In this document: positions 9,937 to 20,022 of the stretch, piece after piece
Layout: each line of letters opens with the position of its first letter
Position numbering within the stretch: the first letter of the stretch is position 1
Assembly: GCF_900095885.1 (NCBI RefSeq)
Contig: NZ_LT615367.1
Coordinates: 3,782,001-3,846,000 of the forward strand
Length of the DNA stretch: 64,000 nt
Reading direction: 5' to 3'
From: Dickeya aquatica
GTDB taxonomy: Bacteria > Pseudomonadota > Gammaproteobacteria > Enterobacterales > Enterobacteriaceae
Program-made: the position numbers and the translations under genes
Notes under the pieces: generated by a model
What the model was told of the DNA's origin: nothing
The model's database searches: none
Seen by the model: the letters and a program-made list of their open reading frames with translations, nothing else

Positions 9937-11361
9937 TTATTTCTTCTTCGCTTTCGGGTTTGGCAGGTCAGTGATACTGCCTTCAAACACTTCCGCAGCC
10001 AGGCCCACGGACTCGTGCAGCGTCGGGTGAGCATGAATGGTCAACGCGATATCTTCTGCATCGCACCCCATTTCAATGGCCAGACCGATTTCACCCAGCA
10101 GTTCACCGCCATTGGTGCCGACAATCGCCCCACCGATGACACGGTGTGTTTCTTTGTCGAAAATCAGTTTGGTCATACCGTCAGCGCAATCAGAAGCGAT
10201 AGCACGGCCAGAAGCCGCCCACGGGAATACCGCGGTTTCATAGCTGATGCCTTTCTCTTTCGCTTCTTTCTCAGTCAAGCCAACCCAGGCCACTTCCGGC
10301 TCGGTATAGGCAATTGACGGGATCACTTTCGGGTCAAAGTAGTGTTTCTTGCCCGCGATCACTTCAGCTGCAACGTGACCTTCGTGCACGCCTTTGTGCG
10401 CCAGCATCGGCTGACCAACGATGTCGCCAATCGCGTAGATGTGCGGCACGTTAGTACGCAACTGCTTGTCAACACGAATAAAGCCGCGATCGTCAACTTC
10501 CACACCGGCCTGACCGGCATCCAGCAGTTTACCGTTCGGCACACGGCCGATAGCCACCAGCACCGCGTCATAACGCTGGGCTTCGGCAGGGGCATTTTTG
10601 CCTTCCATCGAAACATAGATGCCATCTTCTTTGGCTTCTACTGCGGTCACTTTGGTTTCCAGCATCAGGTTAAACTTCTTGCTGATACGCTTAGTGAACA
10701 CTTTAACGATGTCTTTATCCGCTGCCGGGATCACCTGATCGAACATTTCTACGACGTCAATCTGTGAACCCAGAGCATGATATACCGTGCCCATTTCCAG
10801 GCCGATAATACCGCCGCCCATCACCAGCAGACGGCCGGGAACGGTTTTCAGCTCCAGTGCGTCTGTTGAATCCCATACGCGCGGGTCATCATGCGGAATA
10901 AACGGCAGTTGGATCGGGCGGGAGCCGGCGGCGATAATCGCATTATCGAAATTCACCGTGGTGCTGCCGCTTTCGCCTTCCACAACCAGCGTATTGGGGC
11001 CGGTAAATTTACCAAAACCGTTGACGACTTTGACTTTACGGCCTTTCGCCATACCAGCCAAACCACCAGTCAACTGATTGATGACTTTCTCTTTCCAGGT
11101 ACGGATTTTATCAATATCAGTCTGCGGCTCGCCGAATACGATGCCGTGTTCCGCCAGTGCTTTGGCTTCTTCAATGACTTTCGCAACATGCAGCAGTGCT
11201 TTGGAGGGGATACAGCCTACGTTCAGACAGACACCACCCAGAGTGGAGTAGCGCTCGACCAGCACGGTATCCAGACCTAAGTCTGCACAACGGAACGCCG
11301 CAGAGTAGCCTGCGGGGCCCGCGCCAAGTACCACCACCTGAGCTTTAATTTCAGTACTCAT
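9937..11361 (-). CDS. lpdA: Dihydrolipoyl dehydrogenase (E3)
   Basis: 474 residues, nearly identical to E. coli Lpd; the start is the MSTEIK methionine, not the Met just before it. It reoxidises dihydrolipoamide for the pyruvate and 2-oxoglutarate dehydrogenase complexes and the glycine cleavage system. Visible motifs: FAD-binding GAGPAGYSAA, the redox disulfide in GGVCLNVGCIPSK, NAD-binding GGGIIGLEMG and the C-terminal HAHPTLHE with the catalytic His-Glu pair. It follows aceF by 227 bp, with a strong terminator in between, so it should have its own promoter, as in E. coli, where this allows supply to complexes other than PDH. Confidence 0.99.
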   Translation of the reverse strand: MSTEIKAQVVVLGAGPAGYSAAFRCADLGLDTVLVERYSTLGGVCLNVGCIPSKALLHVAKVIEEAKALAEHGIVFGEPQTDIDKIRTWKEKVINQLTGGLAGMAKGRKVKVVNGFGKFTGPNTLVVEGESGSTTVNFDNAIIAAGSRPIQLPFIPHDDPRVWDSTDALELKTVPGRLLVMGGGIIGLEMGTVYHALGSQIDVVEMFDQVIPAADKDIVKVFTKRISKKFNLMLETKVTAVEAKEDGIYVSMEGKNAPAEAQRYDAVLVAIGRVPNGKLLDAGQAGVEVDDRGFIRVDKQLRTNVPHIYAIGDIVGQPMLAHKGVHEGHVAAEVIAGKKHYFDPKVIPSIAYTEPEVAWVGLTEKEAKEKGISYETAVFPWAASGRAIASDCADGMTKLIFDKETHRVIGGAIVGTNGGELLGEIGLAIEMGCDAEDIALTIHAHPTLHESVGLAAEVFEGSITDLPNPKAKKK

Positions 11362-11514
11362 CATGACCTCTTGTTTTGTTTGTCCGGCGGGTCAGACGTC
11401 GTTATTTATGGCGAGTCAAGTCATTACGCCCGTCATCCACCGGGACGCGTCCACCGCCAGCAGTTTACAGAATTGTTAATAATCTGCAAAGCACGTAACG
11501 GTGCGCCTCACTCA

Positions 11515-11545
11515 CACCGTAGTACACAGGTGGTGCGCTACGGTG
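11515..11545. promoter_or_regulatory. Inverted repeat upstream of lpdA
   Basis: CACCGTAG and CTACGGTG form a perfect 8-bp inverted repeat with a 15-nt spacer, about 155-185 bp upstream of the lpdA start and just past the aceF terminator. It could be a hairpin at the 5' end of the lpdA transcript or a protein site. In E. coli this promoter answers to ArcA, CRP and Fis; none of their sites is clearly matched here. Confidence 0.35.
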
Positions 11546-11556
11546 CGGGCATTAAC

Positions 11557-11581
11557 AAAAAGGCTGGCCGCAGGGCCAGCC
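11557..11581 (-). terminator. Rho-independent terminator of aceF
   Basis: Minus-strand stem GGCTGGCC / GGCCAGCC with a 4-nt loop followed by TTTTT, 7 bp after the aceF stop. Confidence 0.9.
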
Positions 11582-11588
11582 TCCACGG

Positions 11589-13457
11589 TTACATCACCAA
11601 CCGGCGAATATCGCTCAGCGTGTTGTTGATGATGGTGATAAAGCGAGCACCATCAGCACCGTCGATCACGCGGTGGTCGAACGACAAGGAGATAGGCAGC
11701 ATCAGGCGCGGCACAAACTCTTTACCATTCCAGACCGGCTCCATTGAGGATTTGGACACCCCAAGAATCGCCACTTCCGGTGCATTGACGATCGGCGCGA
11801 AGTGGGTGGTTCCCAGACCACCAATGCTGGAGATGGTAAAGCATCCGCCCTGCATTTCACCCGCCGTCAGTTTACCATCACGGGCTTTCTTGGAGATGAC
11901 GGTCAGCTCACGAGACAGCTCAATGATGCCTTTCTTGTTAACATCTTTGAACACCGGCACTACCAGGCCATTTGGTGTATCTACCGCCACACCGATGTTG
12001 ATGTATTTCTTCAACGTCAGGCGCTGGGCGTCTTCAGACAGTGAACTGTTGAAACGCGGCATCTGCTCAAGCGCAGTGGCCACAGCTTTCATGATGAACA
12101 CCACAGGGGTTATCTTCACATCCAGCTTACGCTTCTCAGCCTCCACATTCTGCTGCTTGCGGAACGCTTCCAGATCGGTGATATCGGTTTTGTCGAAGTG
12201 CGTAACGTGCGGAATAACCACCCAGTTACGGCTCAGGTTAGCACCAGAGATCTTCTGAATACGGCCCAGTTCGACTTCTTCAACTTCACCAAACTTGCTG
12301 AAATCAACTTTCGGCCACGGCAGCAAGCCAGGCAGGGAACCACCGGTCGCGGCACCCGCTGCTGGCGCAGACTCGGCGCGTTTCACCGCATCTTTCACGT
12401 ATGCCTGCACGTCTTCACGCAGGATACGACCTTTACGGCCAGTGCCTTTTACCTTCGCCAGATTGACACCAAATTCACGCGCCAGACGGCGGATAACCGG
12501 GGTCGCATGGATGTAAGCATCATTTTCAGCAAACTCGCTCTTACCCTCGGCTTTCGCTGCCGCCGGTGCAGGAGCGCTGGCTGCCGGTGCCGGTGCCGCA
12601 GCAACAGAAGCCACCGCAGGAGCCGCACCTTCGACTTCGAACACCATAATCAGCGAACCGGTTTTGACTTTGCTACCGGTGCTAACTTTGATTTCTTTTA
12701 CGGTGCCCGCAAACGGTGCCGGGACTTCCATTGAGGCCTTGTCGCCTTCAACGGTAATCAGCGACTGTTCGGCCGCCACTTTATCACCGACTTTCACCAG
12801 CACTTCGGTCACTTCGACTTCATCGCCGCCGATATCCGGCACGTTGACGTCTTTGGCACCACTGCTCACGGCCGGGGCCGCAACCGGGGCGCTGGCTACG
12901 GGAGCCGCTGCCGCCGCAGGTGCTGCGCCTGCAACCTCAAACACCATGATAAGCGAACCGGTTTTCACCTTGTCGCCCGCCTTGATGCGAATTTCTTTGA
13001 CGGTGCCCGCAAACGGTGCCGGCACTTCCATTGACGCTTTATCGCCTTCAACGGTAATCAGCGATTGTTCAGCGCTTACGGTATCGCCCACTTTTACCAG
13101 CACTTCGGTCACTTCAACTTCGTCGCCACCGATATCCGGCACTTCGACTTCTTTAGCTGCACTGGCCGCGGCCGGTGCCGCAACAGGCGCAGCCGCGGCT
13201 GGAGCCGGTGCGGCAGCCGCCGCACCTTCTGCTTCAAAGACCATGATCAATTTGCCGGTCGCCACTTTGTCGCCAACCGCCACTTTAATTTCTTTCACCA
13301 CACCGGCTTGCGGTGAGGGTACTTCCATTGAAGCTTTGTCGCCTTCTACGGTAATCAGCGACTGCTCAGCTTCCACTTTGTCACCCACTTTAACCAGCAC
13401 TTCGGTGACTTCAACTTCATCTGCACCGATATCCGGTACGTTGATTTCGATAGCCAT
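11589..13457 (-). CDS. aceF: Pyruvate dehydrogenase E2, dihydrolipoyllysine acetyltransferase
   Basis: 622 residues. Three tandem lipoyl domains carry the lipoylated lysine in GDKASMEVP at K41, K140 and K240; each is followed by an Ala/Pro-rich swinging linker. The peripheral-subunit-binding domain (about 312-355, with [13 protein letters not shown]) binds E1 and E3. The catalytic domain ends with [11 protein letters not shown], giving H595 and D599 of the HxxxD acetyltransferase pair. It transfers acetyl groups from lipoyl to CoA at the core of the PDH complex. The gene lies 13 bp after aceE and is followed by a terminator. Confidence 0.99.
   Translation of the reverse strand: MAIEINVPDIGADEVEVTEVLVKVGDKVEAEQSLITVEGDKASMEVPSPQAGVVKEIKVAVGDKVATGKLIMVFEAEGAAAAAPAPAAAAPVAAPAAASAAKEVEVPDIGGDEVEVTEVLVKVGDTVSAEQSLITVEGDKASMEVPAPFAGTVKEIRIKAGDKVKTGSLIMVFEVAGAAPAAAAAPVASAPVAAPAVSSGAKDVNVPDIGGDEVEVTEVLVKVGDKVAAEQSLITVEGDKASMEVPAPFAGTVKEIKVSTGSKVKTGSLIMVFEVEGAAPAVASVAAAPAPAASAPAPAAAKAEGKSEFAENDAYIHATPVIRRLAREFGVNLAKVKGTGRKGRILREDVQAYVKDAVKRAESAPAAGAATGGSLPGLLPWPKVDFSKFGEVEEVELGRIQKISGANLSRNWVVIPHVTHFDKTDITDLEAFRKQQNVEAEKRKLDVKITPVVFIMKAVATALEQMPRFNSSLSEDAQRLTLKKYINIGVAVDTPNGLVVPVFKDVNKKGIIELSRELTVISKKARDGKLTAGEMQGGCFTISSIGGLGTTHFAPIVNAPEVAILGVSKSSMEPVWNGKEFVPRLMLPISLSFDHRVIDGADGARFITIINNTLSDIRRLVM
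12630..13457 (-). repeat. aceF: Three tandem lipoyl-domain repeats within aceF
   Basis: Three direct repeats of about 225 bp, spaced about 300 bp apart, encode the lipoyl domains. Repeats 2 and 3 share long near-identical stretches around [19 protein letters not shown]. Such repeats are held alike by selection and recombination and can be lost or gained by unequal crossing over; E. coli also has three. Confidence 0.9.
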
Positions 13458-13470
13458 TACGCTTTCCTTC

Positions 13471-16134
13471 TTATGCTACGCGCGGGTTAACTTTTTCAGG
13501 GTCAATGCTGAATTTCTTGATGGCCTCAGCCACGACAGATTTTTCAACGTCACCGCGTTTAGCCAGTTCACCCAGTGCCGCCACAACCACGTAGGACGCG
13601 TCCACTTCAAAGTGGTGACGCAGGTTTTCACGGCTGTCAGAACGACCGAAACCGTCCGTACCCAGTACGCGGTAGTCGCTGGCTGGAACGTAAGTACGCA
13701 CCTGCTCGGCAAACAGTTTCATGTAGTCAGTAGACGCGACTGCCGGTGCGTCGTTCATCACCTGAGCGATGTACGGTACGCGCGGCGCTTCGGTCGGATG
13801 CAGCATGTTCCAGCGTTCGCAGTCCTGACCATCGCGGGCCAGTTCCGTGAAGGAGGTGACGCTGTACACATCAGAACCGATGCCGTAATCGTTGGCCAGG
13901 ATCTGCGCGGCTTCACGCACATGACGCAGAATTGAACCTGAACCCAGCAACTGCACTTTACCTTTGCTGCCCGCCACCGTTTCCAGCTTGTAGATACCTT
14001 TGCGGATACCTTCTTCAGCGCCTTTCGGCATCGCTGGCATGTGGTAGTTTTCGTTCAGCGTGGTGATGTAGTAGTAAATATTTTCCTGTGCTTCACCGTA
14101 CATACGCACCAGACCGTCATGCATGATGACAGCAACTTCGTATGCGAATGCCGGGTCATAGGAAATACAGTTCGGGATAGTCAGCGACTGAATGTGGCTA
14201 TGGCCATCTTCATGTTGCAGACCTTCGCCGTTCAGCGTAGTACGACCAGACGTGCCGCCGATCAGGAAGCCGCGAGCCTGCTGGTCGCCTGCTGCCCAGC
14301 ACAGGTCGCCAATACGCTGGAAACCGAACATTGAATAGTAGATATAGAACGGGATCATCGGCAGATCATTTGTGCTGTATGACGTTGCCGCCGCCAGCCA
14401 GGATGAACCTGCGCCCAGCTCGTTGATCCCTTCCTGCAAGATCTGGCCTTTCTGATCTTCTTTGTAGTACGCCACCAGCTCACGATCCTGCGGGGTATAC
14501 TGCTGACCGTTCGGGCTGTAGATACCAATCTGACGGAACAGACCTTCCATCCCGAAGGTACGCGCTTCATCGGCAATGATCGGCACCAGACGGTCTTTAA
14601 TCGACGGGTTCTTCAGCATCACATTCAGCGCACGCACGAATGCAATCGTGGTCGAAATTTCTTTGGTCTGTTCTTCTAACAGCGAGCTAAAGTCTTCCAG
14701 TGAAGGCAGTGCCAGCTTCTCAGAGAAATTCGGCTGACGGGACGGCAGGTAGCCTTCCAGCGCCTGACGGCGTTCGTGCAGGTATTTGTACTCTTCGGAG
14801 TCTTTGTCAAACGTAATGAACGGCAGATTTTCGACATCCGCATCAGATACCGGCACATTGAAACGATCGCGGAAATAACGCACGCCGTCCATGTTGATTT
14901 TCTTGACCTGATGGGCAATGTTCTTGCCTTCAGCCGCATCACCCATACCGTAACCTTTGACGGTATGCGCCAGGATAACCACCGGCTTGCCTTTGGTTTC
15001 CTGTGCTTTTTTCAGTGCTGCATAGACTTTCTTCGGATCGTGGCCACCGCGGTTCAGTGCCCAAATGTCATCATCGCTCCAGTCTTTTACCAGCTCGGCG
15101 GTTTCCGGGTATTTCCCGAAGAAGTGCTCACGCACATAGGCACCGTTTTTGGACTTGAAGGTCTGATAGTCACCGTCAACGGTTTCATTCATCAGTTGGA
15201 TCAGTTTACCACTGGTGTCTTTACGCAGCAGTTCATCCCAACGTCCGCCCCAGATAACCTTGATAACTTCCCAGCCAGCGCCACCAAAGATACCTTCCAG
15301 CTCGTTGATTATCTTGCCGTTACCCGTTACCGGGCCATCCAGACGCTGCAAGTTACAGTTGATGACAAACACCAGGTTGTCCAGTTTTTCGCGGGTTGCG
15401 ATGGTAATCGCACCTTTGGATTCTGGCTCATCCATTTCACCATCGCCCAGGAAGGCGTAAACGGTTTGTTTGCTGGTATCTTTCAAACCACGATTATTCA
15501 GGTATTTCAGGAATTTAGCCTGATAAATCGCATTAATTGGCCCCAGGCCCATAGAAACGGTCGGGAACTGCCAGAATTCCGGCATCAGTTTCGGATGCGG
15601 ATAAGAAGAGAGCCCCTTGCCATGAACTTCCTGACGGAAGTTGTTCATCTGCTCTTCGGTCAGGCGGCCTTCAAGGAAAGCACGCGCGTAAACACCGGGA
15701 GAAATATGGCCCTGGAAGAACACCAGATCACCGCCATCCTGTGCATTACGGGCGCGGAAGAAATGGTTAAAGCACACGTCATAGAAGGTAGCGGAAGACT
15801 GGAAAGACGCCATATGACCGCCCAGCTCCAGATCCTTCTTAGAGGCACGCAGTACCGTCATTACCGCATTCCAGCGAATCGCGGAACGGATACGGCGCTC
15901 CAGATCAAGGTTCCCCGGATATGCGGGTTCATCTTCAACCGCGATGGTGTTGATATAGCGGCTGCCAGCACTACCCGCAGCGACTTTCACACCACCTTTG
16001 CGTGCTTCAGTCAGTACCTGATCAATCAGGAACTGAGCGCGCTCAACACCCTCTTCACGGATAACCGATTCGATCGCTTGCAGCCAGTCACGCGTTTCGA
16101 TCGGATCCACGTCATTATTCAAACGTTCTGACAT
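13471..16134 (-). CDS. aceE: Pyruvate dehydrogenase E1 component (homodimeric)
   Basis: 887 residues, the same as E. coli AceE. It decarboxylates pyruvate with thiamine diphosphate and acetylates the lipoyl arm of AceF. The N-terminal E2-binding region is followed by the ThDP-binding domain with [10 protein letters not shown] and the [12 protein letters not shown] segment, then the pyrimidine-binding and C-terminal transketolase-like domains ([11 protein letters not shown], with active-site histidines). It is the first structural gene after pdhR and is translationally close to aceF (13 bp). Expression should follow the PdhR operator upstream of pdhR and possibly a promoter or processing site in the 133-bp pdhR-aceE gap. 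Confidence 0.99.
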   Translation of the reverse strand: MSERLNNDVDPIETRDWLQAIESVIREEGVERAQFLIDQVLTEARKGGVKVAAGSAGSRYINTIAVEDEPAYPGNLDLERRIRSAIRWNAVMTVLRASKKDLELGGHMASFQSSATFYDVCFNHFFRARNAQDGGDLVFFQGHISPGVYARAFLEGRLTEEQMNNFRQEVHGKGLSSYPHPKLMPEFWQFPTVSMGLGPINAIYQAKFLKYLNNRGLKDTSKQTVYAFLGDGEMDEPESKGAITIATREKLDNLVFVINCNLQRLDGPVTGNGKIINELEGIFGGAGWEVIKVIWGGRWDELLRKDTSGKLIQLMNETVDGDYQTFKSKNGAYVREHFFGKYPETAELVKDWSDDDIWALNRGGHDPKKVYAALKKAQETKGKPVVILAHTVKGYGMGDAAEGKNIAHQVKKINMDGVRYFRDRFNVPVSDADVENLPFITFDKDSEEYKYLHERRQALEGYLPSRQPNFSEKLALPSLEDFSSLLEEQTKEISTTIAFVRALNVMLKNPSIKDRLVPIIADEARTFGMEGLFRQIGIYSPNGQQYTPQDRELVAYYKEDQKGQILQEGINELGAGSSWLAAATSYSTNDLPMIPFYIYYSMFGFQRIGDLCWAAGDQQARGFLIGGTSGRTTLNGEGLQHEDGHSHIQSLTIPNCISYDPAFAYEVAVIMHDGLVRMYGEAQENIYYYITTLNENYHMPAMPKGAEEGIRKGIYKLETVAGSKGKVQLLGSGSILRHVREAAQILANDYGIGSDVYSVTSFTELARDGQDCERWNMLHPTEAPRVPYIAQVMNDAPAVASTDYMKLFAEQVRTYVPASDYRVLGTDGFGRSDSRENLRHHFEVDASYVVVAALGELAKRGDVEKSVVAEAIKKFSIDPEKVNPRVA

Positions 16135-16176
16135 GGTGTATTCCTTATCTGTTTCTAATCAGTGGATTTATCTGGA

Positions 16177-16227
16177 GCCTGTCTTCTTGCACTCTGCTAC
16201 CAAATGATAAAGCGCAGGAAGACAGGC
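16177..16227. promoter_or_regulatory. Inverted repeat in the pdhR-aceE gap
   Basis: GCCTGTCTTC and GAAGACAGGC form a perfect 10-bp inverted repeat around a 31-nt loop. In the aceE mRNA leader this could fold into a long hairpin about 40-90 nt upstream of the aceE start. A short direct repeat, GCTACCAA(A/C)TG, occurs at 16196 in the loop and again at 16252. The function is unknown; possibilities are an mRNA processing or attenuation element. Confidence 0.4.
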
Positions 16228-16267
16228 CCTTCGTCTTGTTTGCCGCATTTGGCTACCAACTGGCAGC

Positions 16268-17032
16268 CTAATCCTTGCGTTGCTGGAGCCGTCGTAACGA
16301 GCGTTCTCGTCGGCTATGTTCCCGGTTAAGTTCCAGCAGTACTTCCTCAATAAATGCCAGATGGCGATGTGACGCCTCGCGTGCCTTTTCCGGTTCACGA
16401 GCGACAATTGCCTCAAAAATTCTGGCACGATGGTCACTCACCTGTGTCAGCACTTCACGACTCAGGTAAAGCAACTCAAAATTCTGTCTGACGTTTTGCT
16501 CAAGCATCGGCCCCATGCACCGCAACAGATGCAGCAAGACCACATTGTGCGTTGCCTCGGTAACCGCCACCTGATACTGCATCACCGCCTCGGACTCGGC
16601 GACCAAATCGCCCGATTCACGCGCCGTCTCAATCAGTGCATGGCAGTCGCGAATACGCTGCAAGTCTTCTTCCGTACCGCGTAGAGCAGCATAATAAGCG
16701 GCGATGCCTTCCAGAGCGTGACGGGTTTCGAGGAGATCAAACTGTGCTTCGGGGTGATTACTCAGCAATTCCGCCAGCGGATCGCTGATACTCTGCCAAA
16801 GATTACTCTGCACAAATGTACCGCCACCCTGACGGCGCAAAAGCAACCCTTTAGCTTCAAGACGTTGAATAGCTTCGCGCAGCGAAGGGCGGGAAACATC
16901 AAACTGTTTAGCCAGCTCACGTTCGGGAGGAAGTTTCTCACCAGGACGCAAGGTTCCTTCAAGGATCAGAAACTCCAGTTGCTGTTCAATCACATCTGAC
17001 AGTTTGGGCTGACGGATCTTGCTGTAGGCCAT
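16268..17032 (-). CDS. pdhR: Pyruvate dehydrogenase complex repressor PdhR
   Basis: 254 residues, the same as E. coli PdhR. The N-terminal GntR winged-helix motif spans about residues 10-75 ([20 protein letters not shown]) and is followed by an FCD ligand-binding domain. Pyruvate releases it from DNA, inducing the PDH operon. A perfect 17-bp PdhR palindrome lies 33-49 bp upstream, consistent with autoregulation. Confidence 0.98.
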   Translation of the reverse strand: MAYSKIRQPKLSDVIEQQLEFLILEGTLRPGEKLPPERELAKQFDVSRPSLREAIQRLEAKGLLLRRQGGGTFVQSNLWQSISDPLAELLSNHPEAQFDLLETRHALEGIAAYYAALRGTEEDLQRIRDCHALIETARESGDLVAESEAVMQYQVAVTEATHNVVLLHLLRCMGPMLEQNVRQNFELLYLSREVLTQVSDHRARIFEAIVAREPEKAREASHRHLAFIEEVLLELNREHSRRERSLRRLQQRKD

Positions 17033-17064
17033 GTAGATTCTTCCCGGCGAAAAAGCGCGGAGTC

Positions 17065-17081
17065 AATTGGTAATACCAATT
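17065..17081. promoter_or_regulatory. PdhR operator
   Basis: AATTGGTAATACCAATT is a perfect 17-bp palindrome and matches the established PdhR consensus ATTGGTnnnACCAAT at every defined base. It lies 33 bp upstream of the pdhR start, where it would overlap or follow the pdh promoter. Confidence 0.9.
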
Positions 17082-17207
17082 TTAAAAACGTGACGCACAA
17101 AGTAACAAAGTATTCACCTTCTGTCCATACGGACGTCGAGTGAAATTACCAATCACCTCACTTTTTAACAAATGCCCTGAATGTTGTGGAAAAATCACCA
17201 ACAGGTC

Positions 17208-17222
17208 AGTGGTATTACCATT
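17208..17222. promoter_or_regulatory. Second PdhR-like site
   Basis: AGTGGTATTACCATT keeps the GGT-N3-ACC core of the PdhR consensus with two mismatches in the flanks. It lies 143 bp from the first site and about 510 bp from aroP. It could allow looping or weaker regulation, or be chance. Confidence 0.4.
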
Positions 17223-17642
17223 CCCAACCCCGGTTTGTTTTAACTTTTTTGAAACCAAAATCAGGCAAAGCTGAACCGTTTAACCCATGACGAAATGAAT
17301 AAAAAAATCCAAAAAATGCATAAAAAATCAAACATTATGCATTCGTGCGCTGGAGCACACTGTCATCACGCTTATCGATGACTCTCCGGTATTGGCATAG
17401 CTGAAAACAACGGGAGACGGTATTGAGCAATATCGCTTCTGCGCACCATTTAACAACCGTGAAGAGAACGGCGAGATGACATGACCTGGTGGCGAAAATC
17501 ATCCAATCATAGTGAGAAGATGACAACGATCATGACATCACACTTTTGCGTTCCTGCTCGCAAGAAATCAGTGCAATTCGGCACGCTTATCACTATTCTC
17601 TGACGCGCGATAGCGTTGATAACAATTCAGGTTTGTCAACGT

Positions 17643-17682
17643 CGTAAAAATAAAATTACATATACGTAAAAAGGCAAGCACA
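17643..17682 (+). promoter_or_regulatory. Tandem TyrR boxes upstream of aroP
   Basis: CGTAAA-N6-ATTACA at 17643-17660 matches the TyrR consensus TGTAAA-N6-TTTACA with one mismatch per half. A poorer copy, CGTAAA-N6-AGCACA, follows at 17665-17682. A strong box next to a weak one is the arrangement known for TyrR repression of E. coli aroP with aromatic amino acids. The pair ends 47 bp before the aroP start. Confidence 0.6.
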
Positions 17683-17729
17683 CCGCGCGGGTGCCGGGCT
17701 TACCTTTCCATCGGCAGAGGGTTAAAAGC

Positions 17730-19079
17730 ATGCAAGATCAACAAGACGGTACGCTACAGCGTGGCCTGAAAAACCGTCACATACAGTTGATTGCCCTGGG
17801 GGGTGCAGTAGGAACCGGCCTGTTCCTCGGTATCGCACAGACGATCAAAATGGCAGGCCCTTCCGTATTACTGGGCTATGCGATAGGCGGCTTGATTGCG
17901 TTTTTCATCATGCGCCAGTTAGGTGAAATGGTCGTAGAAGAACCGGTTGCAGGCTCCTTTAGCCATTTCGCCTATAAATACTGGGGCAACTTTGCCGGTT
18001 TCGCCTCCGGCTGGAATTACTGGGTGCTCTACGTACTGGTAGCGATGGCCGAGTTGAGCGCGGTCGGTATTTATGTTCAGTACTGGTGGCCGGGTGTGCC
18101 TACCTGGATTTCCGCAGCCATCTTTTTTGTGCTGATTAACGCCATTAATCTCGCCAACGTCAAAATGTACGGTGAGCTGGAATTTTGGTTTGCGATTATC
18201 AAAGTTGCCGCCATTATCGGCATGATTGCCTTTGGTGGCTGGCTCTTGATGAGCGGCCATGGTGGGCCTGAGGCGAGCATAACCAACCTCTGGGCTCAGG
18301 GCGGCTTTTTCCCCAATGGCGTCAGCGGATTAGTCATGGCGATGGCTGTCATTATGTTTTCCTTTGGCGGCCTCGAGCTGGTGGGTATTACCGCCGCTGA
18401 AGCCGACAAACCAGAAGAAAGCATCCCACGCGCAACCAACCAGGTGCTCTATCGTATATTGCTCTTCTATATTGGCTCACTCACCGTGCTGTTATCTCTC
18501 TATCCTTGGGGGAAAGTGGTAGAAGGCGGTAGCCCGTTTGTGATGATTTTCCATGCATTAAACAGCGAACTGGTGGCTAACATTCTCAACCTGGTTGTGC
18601 TGACAGCGGCGTTATCGGTCTATAACAGTTGTGTCTATTGCAACAGCCGCATGCTTTACGGCCTTGCCAAACAGGGGAATGGCCCGCAGTCACTGCTGAA
18701 AGTCGATCGTCGCGGTGTTCCTGTCGTCGCCATTGGATTATCAGCGCTGGCAACCGCCTTGTGCGTACTCATCAACTATCTCATGCCGGGTAAAGCCTTT
18801 GAACTGTTGATGGCGCTGGTTGTTTCCGCATTGGTTATCAACTGGGCGATGATCAGTCTGGCCCACCTGAAATTCCGCGCAGCGAAGGACAAACAAGGCG
18901 TTAAGACACGTTTTCAGGCGCTGTGGTTCCCGTTCGGTAATTATCTGTGTCTGGCCTTCATGGCCGGGATTCTGGTGATTATGTTCATGACTCCGGGTAT
19001 TCAGATTTCGGTGCTGCTGATCCCCGTATGGCTGGTGGTGTTAGGTATCGGCTATCGCTTCACCAAAAAACGCCAATAA
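17730..19079 (+). CDS. aroP: Aromatic amino acid permease AroP
   Basis: 449 residues, inner-membrane APC-family proton symporter for Phe, Tyr and Trp with about 12 hydrophobic segments. The start MQDQQDG is chosen because GAGGG lies about 8 nt upstream and the protein then aligns with E. coli AroP (GLKNRHIQLIALGGAVGTG, the first helix with the substrate-binding unwound GxG region). The codons upstream of 17730 have no such support. TyrR boxes sit just upstream. It ends before a bidirectional hairpin terminator. Confidence 0.96.
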   Translation: MQDQQDGTLQRGLKNRHIQLIALGGAVGTGLFLGIAQTIKMAGPSVLLGYAIGGLIAFFIMRQLGEMVVEEPVAGSFSHFAYKYWGNFAGFASGWNYWVLYVLVAMAELSAVGIYVQYWWPGVPTWISAAIFFVLINAINLANVKMYGELEFWFAIIKVAAIIGMIAFGGWLLMSGHGGPEASITNLWAQGGFFPNGVSGLVMAMAVIMFSFGGLELVGITAAEADKPEESIPRATNQVLYRILLFYIGSLTVLLSLYPWGKVVEGGSPFVMIFHALNSELVANILNLVVLTAALSVYNSCVYCNSRMLYGLAKQGNGPQSLLKVDRRGVPVVAIGLSALATALCVLINYLMPGKAFELLMALVVSALVINWAMISLAHLKFRAAKDKQGVKTRFQALWFPFGNYLCLAFMAGILVIMFMTPGIQISVLLIPVWLVVLGIGYRFTKKRQ

Positions 19080-19111
19080 TCGCTATTTCTCGTCATATCA
19101 GGCAATAACGA

Positions 19112-19141
19112 AAAGAGGATGACCATTTCGTCATCCTCTTT
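19112..19141. terminator. Bidirectional terminator between aroP and ampE
   Basis: Eleven-base perfect stem AAAGAGGATGA / TCATCCTCTTT with an 8-nt loop; pyrimidine-rich flanks (TTTCTTC on plus, TTTTCG on minus) suit both convergent genes. Confidence 0.8.
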
Positions 19142-19163
19142 CTTCATTCTTCATCGCCAATAC

Positions 19164-20018
19164 CTAAATCAGCGTGCCATAAATCGTCAACAACGCGACC
19201 ACCACGACCAGCACCAGCGTCACTTTTTTTGCCAGCGACGCTGCGGCCCGGGGGGTCGAGAGAGGATCGCTATGCGGTTCCCTTTCCAGTGAAAACTGCG
19301 CCAGTCGGGTTAAAACCCAATATTGCGAGGAGCGCAAATCCATCATCGCGGCAAACCACGCTGGCAGCGCTTTCTCACCATGCCCCAGCAAGGCATAAGC
19401 CACGCCAGCCAAACGCACCGGAACCCAATCAAGCCAATGTAACAGCATATCTACACCAGCGTTCGCCCGCTCCAGCGGCGTATGATGGCGAGCCAGACAA
19501 CATTGCCTTGCCCGTAGTACCGAATACCCCACTAACGCAACCGCACCATAAGGGCCCGCCACCACAAACCAGAACAACGGGGCCAGATAAAAGCGGAAAT
19601 TTAACCACAGTAACGCATTTTGCAGCTCTTTTAACCGTTCACGCTCCGTTGCGTCCTGCGGTAAGCCGTGGATGAGCGCCAGCTCAAGCGCCATTTCCTG
19701 ACAGGCATCTCGTTCTCCGCGTTGTGCCGCCTGAATGTAACGATGATAGTGTTGACGCGCCTCACCGGCTCCGATGCACAATAACCCAACGGCAATCCAC
19801 AACAGTAGCAGTGGCAAACCAAACAGCCAGCCACCGAGCAACCATTGCAACATCAGCATGATGCCCATCGACATCGCTGACAGAAAAAGCGTTTGCAGCA
19901 ATGACGGAGCAGACAGATGGCGAAACACCTGCTCCAGATGATGATCCAGTTGCCAGTGGTCGCCGCGTTTAAACATACGCTCCCACCCCAATACCAGTAA
20001 CAGGCTAAACAACGTCAT
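19164..20018 (-). CDS. ampE: Beta-lactamase regulatory protein AmpE
   Basis: 284 residues, the same as E. coli AmpE, an inner-membrane protein with about four hydrophobic segments ([20 protein letters not shown] start, then helices near 40-90, 145-170 and the C-terminus). Its role in AmpC induction and muropeptide signalling is unclear. The ATG at 20018 lies 4 nt after the ampD stop with GGGGAG just upstream, so translation is probably coupled; the longer frame running back into ampD is not used. Confidence 0.95.
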   Translation of the reverse strand: MTLFSLLLVLGWERMFKRGDHWQLDHHLEQVFRHLSAPSLLQTLFLSAMSMGIMLMLQWLLGGWLFGLPLLLLWIAVGLLCIGAGEARQHYHRYIQAAQRGERDACQEMALELALIHGLPQDATERERLKELQNALLWLNFRFYLAPLFWFVVAGPYGAVALVGYSVLRARQCCLARHHTPLERANAGVDMLLHWLDWVPVRLAGVAYALLGHGEKALPAWFAAMMDLRSSQYWVLTRLAQFSLEREPHSDPLSTPRAAASLAKKVTLVLVVVVALLTIYGTLI

Positions 20019-20022
20019 CGGT

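Larger units (their letters stand above)
17033..17729. other. pdhR-aroP divergent intergenic region
   Basis: About 700 bp without a credible gene, AT-rich around 17160-17340. It holds a PdhR operator (17065-17081), a second PdhR-like palindrome (17208-17222) and TyrR boxes next to aroP (17643-17682). The remaining part, 17225-17640, shows no gene I can support; a 63-codon minus-strand frame near 17335-17526 has no recognisable features. Confidence 0.6.

Noticed and set aside
12630..13457. Regularly spaced repeats that could suggest a CRISPR or assembly duplication
   Set aside because: The units are about 225 bp, in frame, and encode three lipoyl domains with distinct linkers, as expected for AceF.
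12664..13935. Long open frame antisense to aceF and aceE, 423 codons
   Set aside because: It is a mirror of biased codon use in two highly expressed genes; repeats in it reflect the lipoyl repeats, and it has no promoter or ribosome site.
14776..16131. Long open frame antisense to aceE, 451 codons
   Set aside because: Complementary to a conserved gene in full, with no protein-like domain; a shadow.
17335..17526. 63-codon minus-strand frame between pdhR and aroP
   Set aside because: No ribosome site or family resemblance, and it lies in regulatory DNA.
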